Positions 45,252 through 57,050 of a stretch of DNA of 64,000 bases are shown piece after piece. A model generated the notes under the pieces. The model did no database searches. It was given only the letters and a program-made list of their open reading frames with translations, and was not told the origin of the DNA. Source of the stretch: Tetradesmus obliquus (taxonomy: Eukaryota > Chlorophyta > Chlorophyceae > Sphaeropleales > Scenedesmaceae); assembly GCA_030272155.1 (NCBI GenBank), contig CP126205.1:1538501-1602500 (forward strand). Reading direction: 5' to 3'. Both the position numbers and the translations under genes were made by a program. Every line of letters starts with the position of its first letter. Positions within the stretch are counted from its first letter, which is position 1.

Positions 45252-48200
45252 GTTCATCAAGCCATAGCAACAACATCTTTAGCGTGCATGTTTGTGCTTT
45301 CTGTACCGGGCTTTTGGTGCGCATCTGCAGCACTGAATCCCTCCACCACATACACAGCTGCACGTCATCTACCAGCACATCCAGCAAACACCAAACCGTG
45401 GATTCAAACATTCACTGATCATATAACCATAGAACCAGAGAACAAATAGCTTACAATGCTGATGAGCAACTAGGCCCCTCACCTGTGCGGGCATCTGCAG
45501 TACTAATTCCACCACGTCACACAGCTGCGCTTCGTCAATCAGCGCATCCAATGGTTCATACTTGGCAAGAGCCAGCTCTCTGTATGCCAGCAGCCGCTCA
45601 ACAGGGATGACCAGGCCAGGGCCCTTCGCCCTGTGGATACAACATGCAGCAGACAGCAATAGCATGCAGCTTAAAAAGGTGCAGCGCAGCACAGGGGCGC
45701 TGATGAAGCCAGTGCCTTGCGCCCTGCACATAGAGACACGGCCGGCAGAGGGCAGCAGAGTGCAGCTCAGAACAGCACAGCACAGCCGGCCTGCTTGAAG
45801 GTGCGCAGCTTTGCATTATTCATGTAGACTGTCCATCTTTACAGCCGGGCATACTTTGCCAGAGCCGGCTTCCTGTACGCAAGCAGCCGCTCAACAGGCA
45901 TGACCAGGCCAGGGCCTTTTGCCCTGTGCATGAAACATGCAGCAGACAGCAATAGCATGCAGCTTAAAAAGGCGCAGCGCAGCACAGGGGCGCTGATGAA
46001 GCCAGTGCCTTGCGCCCTGCACATAGAGACACGGCTGGCAGAGGGCAGCAGAGTGCAGCTCAGAACAGCACAGCACAGCCGGCCTGCTTGAAGGTGCGCA
46101 GCTTTGCATTATTCATGTGGACTGTCCATCTTCACAGCCGGGCATACTTTGCCAGAGCCGGCTTCCTGTACGCAAGCAGCCGCTCAACAGGAATGACCAG
46201 GCCAGGGCCTTTTGCCCTGTGCATGAAACATGCAGCAGACAGCAGCAGCATGCAGCTTTAATCGCAGTGCAGCACAGGAGAGCTGACGAGGCCAGGGACT
46301 TGCGCCCTGTGCACATAGAGACACGGCTGGCAGACGGCAGCAGAGTGCAGATTGCAACAGCACAGCACAGGAGGGCATACTGTGTGAGAGCAAGGTGCCT
46401 GCACGCCAGCAGCCGCTCTGCAAGGTTGACCAGGCCAGGGCCCTTTGCCCTGCACAGCAGAAGACGATCAGAAATCACAGCGGAGAACAGCAATTAGGTA
46501 CAGTTCAGTGTGTGCTGATTACTAATGCCAGCAGAGTCGGAGCGAATTGCAGCGGTGTAAAGCTCGAAACAGCGCAGCGCAGCAGGAGTGATCAGGCCTG
46601 GCCAACGCGCCCTGCGCAGCAGAGAGCAGCCAGGCTCAGCTCAGAACAGCACGCAGCAGCAGACCGATCGCAAGCCCAGCCACCCCGCAATAGCACAGCG
46701 CACACCCCGTGCTTCAGATGAAACCCAACCACTCACTTGCTGACAAACTCGTTCATCGGCGGGTGGTCTGTCGTCAGCACCACAGTGCCGACAGCATGCT
46801 CAGGCAGGAACCCAGCGCTTCACATAAGACACATCACTCACTTGCTGACAAACTCGTTCATCGGCGGGTGGTCTGTTGTCAGCACCACAGCGCCAACAGC
46901 ACGCGCCTCGTTGATAGTGTGACCCCACCTTCGCTGTGGCTGGGGCATATACGCACCGGCTGAGAACCGTTGCATGCCTATTATGCTTAGGCTGCCTGCC
47001 AGCCACAGCATAGCATGGCATAGATCGACAATCGGCACAGCAGTCAATGCTATGGGAGGCACCCAGTGCTTCGAATGAAGCTACCACTCACTTGCTGACG
47101 AACTCGTTCATTGGGGGGTGGTCTGTGGTCAGCACCACAGCCCCAACAGCACGCGCCTCATTGATTGTGTGACCCCAGCCTTCATTTTGGCTGGGGCATA
47201 TGTGCACCGGCTGAGAACCGTTGCACGCCTATTATGCTTAGGCTGCCTGCCAGCCACAGCATAGCAGAGCAAAGTTCGGCACAGCAGTCAATGCTGTGGG
47301 AGACACCCAGTGCTTCACATGATACTAAACCACTCACTTGCTGACGAACTCGTTCATTGGTGGGTGGTCTGTGGTCAGCACCACAGCCCCAACAGCACGC
47401 GCCTCATTGATTGTGTGACCCCAGCCCTCACTTTGGCTGGGGCATATATGCACCGGTGAGTCAGCCTGCAGCTGCCGAAGCTCTGTAGGCACTAACAGCC
47501 GCGGCGGTTGGTCTGGAAGAGTGTCCTGGTTGACCTGTGCAGGAACAGAAGGTGCCACATGGTTGGTAGCTGGTGTAAGGCTGTGCAGGGGGTTGTGCTG
47601 CATATGGTGCATGCTGGCTTGATGGTATAGCATAGCAGACGCTGGAGTCCTTATGCTATGAGTAAAACTACAGCTGAATGGTCTTAACATTTGCCCCTTT
47701 TGAAGTAGTTGTGTCATCACAACACTCGCGCTGCAGCAGCTGTCAGTCTCGTTCGACACAATTCGGAATGTGTTACAACATGTTATAACAAACCTGCGGC
47801 AAGAAGCGTATGTTGATCGCGTCCCCATATTCCTTCACTTCATCCCATGTGAATGCCCCGACAACAGTGAGCCGGGGAAACTCTGGCTGAGAGGCCCAGC
47901 AGCGCAGCAGCTGCTGCGTATGCCGCAGAGGCGACCTGCCTTTTATGTGCAGGAATGACAAGTCCTGCAAGCGGCCACGCACATCCGGCAGACATACAGG
48001 TGCTCGTCTGGCGTTATGCACCAAGTGACACACAAATGCTAGGTGTTACGCGAGGTTGGTGTGTGGTGCACAAGCAGCAGAAATGTGGGTCGTGAGGCTG
48101 GGACAGTGGTAAACGTTTCACGCACCGCACACCAAGCATGCTCAGCCGAAGATCACCTCAGAAACACCCATATACACAGCTGCAGCGCTCAACTGAATAT

Positions 48201-50631
48201 CTGTAAACAGCCTCACCTTGCCCTGAGTGCCCTGCCGCACATCCACGCTTGGATCCGAGCTTGTATGCCCCATCAGCCACACGTGCCCTCTGTATCCCAT
48301 TTTAATGACGTGTCGCTGCATGAGGTCCAAGCACACCCTTGTTTTGCACAGGAACACATTCATGTGCCGGTGCAGACGAGCATCATCCACCAGTAGCTGA
48401 TTGTGGTCCACCAGCATTACATGCAGCACATCTGGGCGGTTGGCGATGAACTGGGGGTACATAGTGTGCCAAAACATGCGCGCAGTTGCGGCGCCGCAGC
48501 CAGTGTTGTATCGCTCCATGTCGACTGCTTGCAGGAGCGGCATGATTCGGGCACCTGTGTGCATGACGTAGAGTGCGATGTCTGTGCAAGTTGTTAGGTC
48601 ACGGTCCCTTCCAGGTAGCAGCACATCCATTGTGGGGCACTGCCTGCAACACAGAAGAGCACAAACAGCCAGCAGAGACGTGTCGAAAGGCGCGCAAGCA
48701 TCAAACAAAAGGCAAGTTTGGGCTTCAAAAGGCAAGTTCAGGCTGGTCGACAGCTTGCAGGAGAAGCATGATGCGTGCTCATGTATGCGTGACATAGAGT
48801 GCAACGTCTGTGCATGTTGTTAGGTCACGGTCCCTTCCAGGTAGCAGCACATCCATTGTGGGGCACTGCCTGCAGTGCAAAGATGTGTATCAATGGGGCA
48901 GCAGCAACGTCATGAAGCTGAAGGAGCCGCAGCAATAAGCATGTATGCAGCAGGTCCCTTCCAGGTAGCAGGACGTCTATTGTTGGGCACTGCCTGCAAC
49001 ACAGACGAGCACAAATAGCCAGCGGACACGTCTTAGGCGTATTGCCCAGCCATCACACATATGCCCTGCTGCTGCGGCTGCCGGCTGCATGCTGCTGCCG
49101 CCGCTGCTGCTACACCTGCTACTGTGCTCACTTGAAGTCAAGTGCCTCCTGCACTATCTGCCCCTCTTTGTCCAGCTAGATAATGCTGCACTGCCGTCAC
49201 TGCTGCAAGCATTGCGCTGTCTCAATCGCATCCCAATCAACCGTGCGATGTCGTAAACCGCCCTGCTGCTGTGACTGTCGGCTGCATGCTGCTGCTACAC
49301 CTGCTGCTGCTGCTCACTTGAAATCAAGCGCCTCCTGCACCACCATCTGCCCTTCCTTGTCCAGTCAGATGATGCTGTCCTCCCGCTTTGCATAATCCTC
49401 AACCACAACACACATCTGCCGGTGTGACTGCCGGCTGCATGCTGCTGCTACACCTGCTGCTGCTGCTCACTTGAAATCAAGCGCCTCCTGCACCACCATC
49501 TGCCCCTCCTTGTCTAGCCAAATAATGCTCTCTTCCCGCTTTGCACACTCTTCAACCACCAGCCGCAGCAGCCGCTCATCGGCCACGTGTATGCGGATGT
49601 TCAAGGGTTCTGCATCTTCATGAGGCAAAATTGGGCTGTCCAGCACATGCGCTGACAGCAGGTACCTGCAGGATGTGTAGCAGCATGCGCAGTATTGCAT
49701 TACAGCTGTTCAAGGTCATTGGGATACAGAGAACAGCCTGTGTATGCGGATGTTTAAGGGTTCTGCACCTTCATGAGGCAGGATGGGGCTGTCAAGCACG
49801 TGCGCTGACAGCAGGTACCTGCAGGGTGTGTAGCAGCGTGTACAATAGTAATTCATCACTGCTGGAGAAGATGTAGGATGCAGACAACAGCCTGAGGGAA
49901 GACAGCAGCAGCAAGTGGTGCAGCCATATGACTGGACAGCATCAACGGTGCATTAATTTTGCCGCAACAGCCGCTCGTCTGCCGCATGTATTCGGAGTTT
50001 TAAGGGTCCTGCATCTGCGTGTGGTAGGATGGGGCTGTCAAGCACATGCGCTGACAGCAGGTACCTGCAGGATGTGTGACATACAGTGAAACATATAGCA
50101 GTATGTGTCTGTTAAAGGTGTGCTTGCAAAACAAACTGCAGACAGAGGGCGGCAGCAACTGGTGCAGCCATGTGCCGTCTGTTTGGACGGTGCCAAGGAG
50201 CTGCAAGAATGGTCAGCAGGCAGGACACACACGACTCCAGAGATCCTGCAACTGCACCAAGCATGCCGGCTGCAGTGTAGTGCACTAAGCTATGCAAAGC
50301 AACATGTTACATTGCAATACAGCATATTGGCAAATCTGTGCTGCAAATTGTACAACACCTCACTGTGTCACTTGGCCTGCTAGAGCTGCACTGCAGCAGG
50401 GACTCGGCAAGCACTTGCTTCGCACCCATGACAGCTGCTTTCACTGGGTTTTACTTGTTGTCTGATAGCTGTCATTGTTGATTATTTAAAGGTGTTCTGG
50501 GCCCACCTGTTAGCTGACAGCACTGCTACTGCTGCTGCGCCGCTCAGCAGCAGTATCCACAGGAACAAGCGGTTTGTGTGTTGCTTGCCGTGACTGCTGT
50601 GGCGACCGCCGTGTGAAGAGCTGCACCACAT
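44711..50631 (-). CDS. Putative GT-B type glycosyltransferase (group 1), minus-strand paralogue
   Basis: I model eight exons on the minus strand: 50631-50507, 49665-49471, 48643-48217, 47964-47794, 47534-47338, 45630-45483, 45203-45129 and 44845-44711, giving 490 residues with continuous phases. The N-terminus (NRLFLWILLLSGAAAVAVLS) after a Ser/His-rich cytosolic stretch looks like a type II Golgi anchor. Middle blocks are CTDIALYVMHTGARIMPLL, MNVFLCKTRVCLDLMQRHV and VWLMGHTSSD. The donor-binding part has FPRLTVVG, VHICPSQSEGWGHTINEARA with an EX7E motif (Glu 342 and 350), and VLTTDHPPMNEFVSK. The substrate is unknown; a wall or glycoprotein sugar transferase is a guess. Introns are long because five junctions are echoed. 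The divergent neighbour is a paralogue. Confidence 0.8.
45631..46460 (-). repeat. 300 bp tandem units echoing glycosyltransferase exon 6 start
   Basis: Two near-identical units of about 298 bp and a third partial one repeat the acceptor and AKGPGLVxPVERLLAYR coding start, at about 45835-45925, 46135-46222 and 46375-46450. All lie upstream in the sense direction of exon 6. A shorter, older copy of the same acceptor sits inside each unit, so the array has been duplicated at least twice. Confidence 0.93.
46725..47240 (-). repeat. Three echoes of glycosyltransferase exon 5 donor end
   Basis: The end of exon 5 (GWGHTINEARAVGAVVL plus TTDHPPMNEFVSK) and its GTGAGTGG donor recur at about 47090-47200, 46845-46930 and 46735-46795. 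They lie downstream of the parent (47534-47338) in the sense direction and become shorter with distance. Confidence 0.95.
48800..49000 (-). repeat. Two echoes of glycosyltransferase exon 3 start
   Basis: The acceptor and QCPTMDVLLPGRDRDLTT coding start recur at about 48780-48874 and, shorter, 48955-49002. Both lie upstream of the parent in the sense direction. Confidence 0.93.
49080..49400 (-). repeat. Two echoes of glycosyltransferase exon 2 donor end
   Basis: The end of exon 2 (LDKEGQMVVQEALDFK and donor) recurs at about 49316-49395 and 49132-49180, each with the same CTG-rich flank. Both lie downstream in the sense direction. Confidence 0.92.
49735..50075 (-). repeat. Two echoes of glycosyltransferase exon 2 start
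   Basis: The acceptor and YLLSAHVLDSPILPH coding start recur at about 49740-49830 and 49965-50070, upstream of the parent at 49665 in the sense direction. Confidence 0.93.
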
Positions 50632-51431
50632 TGAACAACACCAGTTACACATTTAGCATGCTAAATTTCAAGCCAGCTGCATGCTACTGCCTGGTCCAAC
50701 TGAGCTAGGCAAGCAGTAGCACTTCTCCGGGCAGAACCAGCACTGGCAGTTTCTGCTGCTGGCAGGTACTGCACCTGGCAGTTTCTGCTGCTGGCAGGTA
50801 CTGCACCTGTGGGCCGACATAGCGCCTGTCCGAAGCAATTCCGCGCTACAGCTGGCGTCGTGTGTATGCCATCTCACGCTGCACCGATCAAAGATGACGG
50901 GCTGTGCTGCTGCTGTTGCTGGTGACCTAGGTGTCCTGCTGTTTGTTGAGCGCTACAGCGTGCTATCCCAGCCGATCGGAAAGCGCAAACACCAGCAATG
51001 GAAATGGAAGTTTAAGGTGGCAATGAGGCTGCGGTGTCTGCGTCCGGTGTAAGGTATGTCACTACGACGGGAGACCGCTGTGCAGAAAGTAATCAAAAGC
51101 AAGAACAAAAACAACGCAAACGCCTAAGGTGACACGTGTTCGTGATGCACAGCTGTAGGTAGTTCATAAGTGACAGGTTATCCTTGGACGTCAAACAGCC
51201 CGCGACGCTGAACGCTCCAGGAACACGTGTGGGACCTGCTGCTGCCAGATGCGCAAGTTATTCTGCATCTTATTGCTTTGAACACACCACTTGTGCACCA
51301 GTCACCACCAACCATCGGCCATCAACATCATGTATTGACACACCTTCTTGCTGTGTCTTTGGACACTATAGTGGGCGTTCCAGTGTGGCACACCATCCGA
51401 AACGTAAAAGATAATTGTATTGCTGCATGCA
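50632..51431. promoter_or_regulatory. Shared upstream region of the divergent glycosyltransferase pair
   Basis: This 800 bp region lies between two head-to-head paralogues and probably serves as a bidirectional promoter. It contains two copies of a roughly 33 bp unit (CTGGCAGTTTCTGCTGCTGG core) at 50740-50810. Co-regulation is inferred from arrangement only. Confidence 0.4.
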
Positions 51432-53035
51432 ATGCAGTTGGCCAGCCAAGGCAGCCTGACAGTGCTGCTACTGCTGCTCCTCAGACACTGCGCTGCTGCA
51501 GCATCAGCCATGCCTATGCCAACACCCGCAGAGCTATCAGGACACACAGCAGCTGTGCGCAACAGCAGCATTAGGCGCTCAGCATATGTACGCAATGAGC
51601 TGCTGCTGCGACAGATTGTAGAGGAATGTGTGCGCAGGTAGGCGCTGGCTGCGGCTATTAGTCTTGGCTATTAATCTAGGTTTGGCAAGTTTACCTCAGA
51701 CCTGTCCTTGTGACAATCAGCATGCATCAAGCAGCCTTTGCCAATGTTTGGGCGGAAGCGGCACACCACAATCATGCGTCAGCCAGAATGCAAACAGGGT
51801 TGGCGGTCAACTATGCTGTTACGCTTGCGCACCATGGTCTGCAAACATCACTTGCAACAATGTTACAAAGTTGAACATGACAGTTGATCATGCTGCAGCA
51901 TCCACAGGCCCTGCGGTCCAGTGCTGTTTCTTTCACTCGATGCCTTGTGGCACAGTTCCTGAGCTTTTAGCAAGTGGTTTACACAACTAACTTTCTGACT
52001 CCGTAAACACTCCTGCTGCTGCTGCTGCTGCTGCTGCAACCAGGCAAAACACCGTGCTGCAGCTCAGGCCTCACCAGCAGCAGCTGCAGGTGCTACCCAG
52101 CCTGCCGGATGATGCATCATGCCCCCCACTTGACATAGCTGTGCGCGGCAGCGAGCGCGGCGTAGGGTCCTGCACGGATGTGGCATTGTACGTCATCCAC
52201 GCCAGCGCGCGCATAATCCCGCTGCTGCAAGCAGAAGAGATGACGCAGTACAATGCGCGCTGCGCCAACCGTACCGCCCGCATGTTTCTGGAGACAATGT
52301 ATCATGAGTGGTTGAGCCCTCAGAATGAGTCAGTTCATGTCATGCAGGTGAGCTGTTTACAAGGGGTTTGCAATCAAGAGTGTGTAGCAAATTTAGTGCG
52401 GAATCTTGTGTTTTGTTTTGTTTTGCTGATTTTCAAGTGTTTCAAATAATTAGTAATGTTGTGTTGTTGTGAGCAAGTGATCTGCAACGTTGCTGCGGCA
52501 GCAGCAACTCCGCACAGCAACTGCTGCTGCTCCTCAGGGAGCTTGGAGACCAAGCCTGCAACTGCTAGCAGCGCTGCATGCGTTCAGCACTGTACCACGA
52601 GTGGTTGAGCCCTTACAATGAGTTCGCTGCGTAGCATGTGAACATGTATACATGTCATGCAGGTGGGCGAATATGTTAACCTTTGGCGTTGTATCAGGCT
52701 GGTACTTGCAGTAGGCTACCAGCTTGTGGCTGCGCCACCAGTAGGCGGACTGCATGAGTGAGCTGTGCAAGACATAAATGGCCAGTTGTCACTATGTTGG
52801 AGCAGCAGTGACCGCTGCTGCTGCTGCTGCTGCTGCTGCTGCATCTGCACCGCCGCAGGTGAACAGCGAGCACCTATTCAAAGTGGATGACTGGAAGCAT
52901 CGGCAGATGCACCTGTTCCTGTGCAAGACGCACTTCTGCTTCCGGCTGATGCAGCAGCACATCAAGCAGCAGCATTGGAACAGCACAGTGTGGTACACCG
53001 GACACACAAGCTCCGATGTACTTGTGACATCAGGC

Positions 53036-53086
<51 letters not shown>

Positions 53087-54310
53087 CAGCAGAAGGAGCA
53101 ACAAGAGCAGCACCGCCCTGCCAAGGTGGCTGCAGACTACAGTCAGTTCTTGCATGTCAGAGGCAAGTCTGGCCTCAAGCACAGCAGGGAGTTGCTGGAC
53201 TGCTGGTTGAAGCACCCAGAGTTTCCGCTGCTGACAGTTGTTGGGAACAGCCCCACTGATGAGCCTCAAACCCAGAAAGCTTTTGAGGCAAGCAACATCC
53301 AGCCGCTGCCAAAGCCAGGGGTAGGAGCAAAGCAGCAGCAGGAGAAGGCGGAAGCAGGAGCAGCTGCTGCCAGCAGCAGGGCAGACGATGCAGCTGCAGC
53401 TGCACCAGCGGTAGCCGAGCCAGCTGCTGTTGCTGCTGCCCGCCGCTACACCATCGGATACATTAAGGATGTTGCGGCTGCACCAGGTGCAGCTGCCACT
53501 GGGCAGGCAGCTGACTCATCATCAAGTGAGCTGACAGCAATGCAAACGCTGCAGCAGCAGCCACTGCTTCACCCAGCAGCAGTTGATGCTCCAGCTCTGC
53601 CTGGTGCTCAAGCACTAGGCAGGGTGTTGTTTGGCACGCGTAACCGAGGATACGCTGCTGCTGCTGCTGCTGCTGCTGGTGGTGGTGGTGGTGGTGGTGC
53701 CGGCAGCAGGGGTGCAGGTTCCAATGCTCACATGCAAGTGGGCAATCCGCAGAGCCTGGCAAAGCAGCAACGGCAGCAGCAGCAGAGCAGGCAGCAGCAG
53801 CAGCAGGGGCCTGTGCAGGGCAACCAGCGGCGGCTGCAGGGAGATGCAGCTGGTTTGCAGGAAGCATCACTCCTGTCATTTGATGAGATTCGAGCACTGC
53901 AGGTCAGCATCGGCTTGCACCTCTGCCCCAGTGAGCGTGAAGGCTTTGGGCATTACCTGAATGAGGCTCGTGCAGCCGCTGCGTTTGTGATCACCTCAGA
54001 TCATCCTCCAATGAATAATCTGATCCGTCCAGAGTTTGGGCTGCTGATCACGCCTCAGCGCACAGGATCATATGAGGATTGGCAGGCCTTGAGCAGTTAT
54101 GCGGATATTAATGCATATCTAGATCCAGATAGCATTTGTGCTGCTGTTGAGAAGGTGTTGAGCATGCCTGTTGAAGAGCGGGCAGGAAAAGGCAAGGTGG
54201 CGAGGAGGCAGTATCTGTCGGAGAAGCGCGCGTTTGTGCGCAAGGTGCGGCGGCTGCGTGAGTACTTGGCGAAGTGGCAGCAAAATGGCATGCTGGACCA
54301 GGCCAATTGA
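51432..54310 (+). CDS. Putative GT-B type glycosyltransferase (group 1), plus-strand paralogue
   Basis: I model three exons: 51432-51637, 52044-52347 and 52859-54310, giving 653 residues in one frame. The N-terminus (LTVLLLLLLRHCAAAASA) looks like a signal peptide or anchor. CTDVALYVIHASARIIPLL, MHLFLCKTHFCFRLMQQH and GHTSSD match the minus-strand neighbour block by block. LHLCPSEREGFGHYLNEARA holds the EX7E motif (Glu about 531 and 539), followed by VITSDHPPMNNLIRPEFG. It is longer because a disordered Gln/Ala/Gly-rich insert, including poly-Gln at 53037-53083 and poly-Gly near 53680, separates the two halves. All introns of the neighbour's 3' half are absent here. Enzyme class is fairly secure; donor and acceptor are unknown. 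Confidence 0.82.
52575..52685 (+). repeat. Echo of plus-strand glycosyltransferase exon 2 donor end
   Basis: A copy of the YHEWLSPxNE coding end, with an internal insertion, then CATGTCATGCAG and a GTGGGC donor, lies 270 bp downstream of the parent exon. Confidence 0.9.
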
Positions 54311-55026
54311 TTATATATGATATGTTATTTTATGCTATGATAGTATTGTTTATCAAACATTAATATTGGTGGCAGCATGGGTTGCTGGACTTGCAGGGCG
54401 GGCAGCGCACTGGCGCTGAACAGCTGGTCGGCGGCCTCGCCGGCAGGGGCGCATCTAGCTAGATCTATAGACATGTGAGCGAGCACTCTGTTGCGAATGA
54501 TTTCGCATAGTATGCTTCCTGCAACACCACCTCATACCGCTGCAATAATTTCTGCCAATTTCATGATGTCATGGCATGAACTCCATGAGGTTCGACCAGG
54601 CGGTCATACCAGGCGGTCATACAGGTGTAGTGCTGGAGGGGTTGACAGGTTGAAACATGTGCTTGCCTGGCAGACATCCGCTATTGAACGTAGGAAGGTG
54701 TCTTGAGGTCTATAAAACAGCAGTTTCCGCAAGTCTGCAGTCGACATGCGACCTCTGGTCCTTAGAGGCTGCCAGGCCATGCTGTCACCCAGGCCATGCT
54801 GTCATTTAGATAGTGTCAGGCCGGTTATCCACCCTACACCGACAGAGTACCTGCAAGAGCCGTTCAGAGTGTATGAACAATATCATGATCGGCAGTTACT
54901 TGTAAAGTTGTCAATAGTGGAAATTGTTCGCCTCTCCTTCCCCGTGCGTGTCCCTGGCTGTGCTTGAAGCACTAGCCTCTCGCACTGCAACTGCGCAAAA
55001 TATCCTCTAAAACCAATTTCAGCACA
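54311..55026. other. Intergenic region
   Basis: An A/T-rich stretch follows the glycosyltransferase stop (54311-54370). The rest, including a short direct repeat CAGGCGGTCATA at about 54598-54621, shows no recognised gene. It contains the upstream region of the next plus-strand gene. Confidence 0.4.
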
Positions 55027-56915
55027 ATGAACGGCGACCGTGGACGTAGTCGGGGCGCGGCAGTGGGCGATACTCAGCGCAGCAGTGCTGGACGCAAGAG
55101 GAAGGCGTCAGAGGACCCCGTTAGTATCCCAGCCATGATCAACATGACGTAAGTAGTTTGCGTTGTTTCATTTGGGCGAACGCACGGTCCTACAGCTAGC
55201 TGCTTCTCACAATGCTGGCAGCTCTTGCTGCTGCTTCTGCTGGTGCTTACTCCACTACTGCTGCCTCTGCTGCTGCTCGCTTGCATGCTGCAATGATCCA
55301 AACCAACAGGCGCGACGAAGCTGCGTTTTTGGAAACCAGCCGCGTTGCAGCAACCGCGTCTATGCGGGCTGCAGGCTACTGTGACTGCTCTGCAGAGGCC
55401 TGCAGCGTGGATGGGCACTATATGCGGTACCTGCTTGGCAGGTTCCAGCGCAGGGAGCAGAGGCAGCAGCAGAGGCTGGAGCAGCAGCAGGTGCAGCAGC
55501 AGATGCAGATGCAGCAGAGACTGGAGCAGCAGCAGGTGCAGCAGCAGCAGCAGAGGCTGGAGCAGCAGCAGCAGCAGGCGGTATCTGAGCTGGAGGATGC
55601 AGAGGTGCGCAGAGCTGCTCCGTGACTCCAGCTGCTTGCTGCCGCACTGCTTGCTGCCGCACTGCTTGCTGCCGCACTGCTTGCTGCTTGCAAGTGCTGG
55701 TGACTGCAATACGAGATCGCCCCTGCAGCCCCTTCAGTGTGTACTTCAGCATGCCTGACAGAACTACTGGTCTCGGCCCAATGTGCGAGTGGCTCTGTGT
55801 GCATCTCTACCATCATCACTGCTGCGTTGCCCGGCGCACAATTCACAATACTGATCGCACACTGACACCATGCGTTTGGTTTCATTCTTTGTTTTAATTT
55901 TCATGTAGGCCGATGGCTCCGTAGCACCCGCGGCTGCACCAGCACCCGCGGCTGCACCAGCACCCGCTGCCTTCCCACCAGCAGCAGCATTTGCAGCAGC
56001 ATTCGCAGCAGTAGCACCGCCAGGTGCACGCCCACCGGCAGCAGCATTCGCAGCAGCAGCAGCAGCAGCGGCAGCAGCAGCTGAGGCAGATGTTGAAGTC
56101 ACATCGCGTGCGCCAGCACCACCGCAGCTAGACAGGCGAGGCCTGCTGCACCTGAGCGGCTTCAGGCAGCGATATGAGATGCTGGAGTACGACATGAGGA
56201 CACTGGAAGGCGCCATTCCGTGAGTGCACACACAGCACTGCTCGCGACAACATAATCACTCAAAATACAGCGCTCTGATTGGTTCTGGCTGGTACCGCGT
56301 TCAGAAAGCGCTCTGTCTGGTGTGAGCGGATTTGCGGCAGTGCCTCTGTGATGCGAATGGTAGCAGCTGATCCTATGCAGCAAAGACGGCAAGTGCGCAA
56401 CACACAGCCACACACAGGCAGCTGGTTCAGTTGCGTGACCTGCTGCAGCGCTGTCCCTGCATGTAGGAAGCGTGCTGCCTGCATCGCCTGCAATTTGACC
56501 TACCAAACCTGTCCTTGCAATGGTTCTTAGGTCATAGTCACACTCATTGCTCGCTCTTTTCGACACCTGCAGGCAGCTGGCCAGCTGCGCCGCCGCGCAC
56601 GCCGACCCCACAGTCATTGCAGAGATCCGAGAGGAAGTCGGCATCGCACAAGCCGCGCTGCGCTTCAAACAGGCGGCATACCGGCAGCTGCAGCGCAGCT
56701 TCAGCGCTTACTTGTCCACTGTGCTCACTGGTGATGAAATCTTTGAGCTCTTCCGGGGCTGGGCGGGCCAGCGCTGCGGCTGCGGCGCGTGCCAGTGCAG
56801 GCACGCGGGGACGGCGGCAGCAGCGGAGGCAGGGAATGTTCTGGGCAATGCTTTCATGCCAGGGCAGCGCGCGCTGCTGCCGAGTGAGGTTGCGCGCGCT
56901 GCTGGTGGGCTGTAA
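55027..56915 (+). CDS. Four-exon gene of unknown function, Gln/Ala-rich with helical C-terminal region
   Basis: I model four exons: 55027-55148, 55310-55604, 55909-56219 and 56573-56915, giving 356 residues with matching phases. The start (MNGDRGRSRG then GRKRKASEDP) is basic and could be a nuclear signal. Residues 41-139 include AAGYCDCSAEACSVDGHY, then a Gln-rich helix (LEQQQVQQQ repeats). An Ala/Pro-rich linker follows. The C-terminal 130 residues are predicted helical (LSGFRQRYEMLEYDMRTLEGAI, REEVGIAQAALRFKQAAYRQL) and then Cys-rich (RCGCGACQCRH). I recognise no family. The consistent splice phases across four exons and an echo of its last exon, as in the other genes, argue that it is real. 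Confidence 0.6.
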
Positions 56916-56948
56916 GGAACGAGGCTGGTGTTTTGTTTGTGATTGCAG

Positions 56949-57050
56949 CCGCTGCATCTGGTGCTGCAACAACCGGCGATGCTGTCATGCAAGGGCAACA
57001 GGCGCTGCTGCTGAGTGAGCTTGCGCGCGCTGCTGGTGGGCTGTGAAGGG
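56949..57050 (+). repeat. Echo of the unknown gene's last exon, after the stop codon
   Basis: After GATTGCAG, a copy of the C-terminal coding end (GDAVMQGQQALLLSELARAAGGL and stop) follows the parent's stop by about 40 bp. It has its own acceptor, so it could serve as an alternative last exon. Confidence 0.85.
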
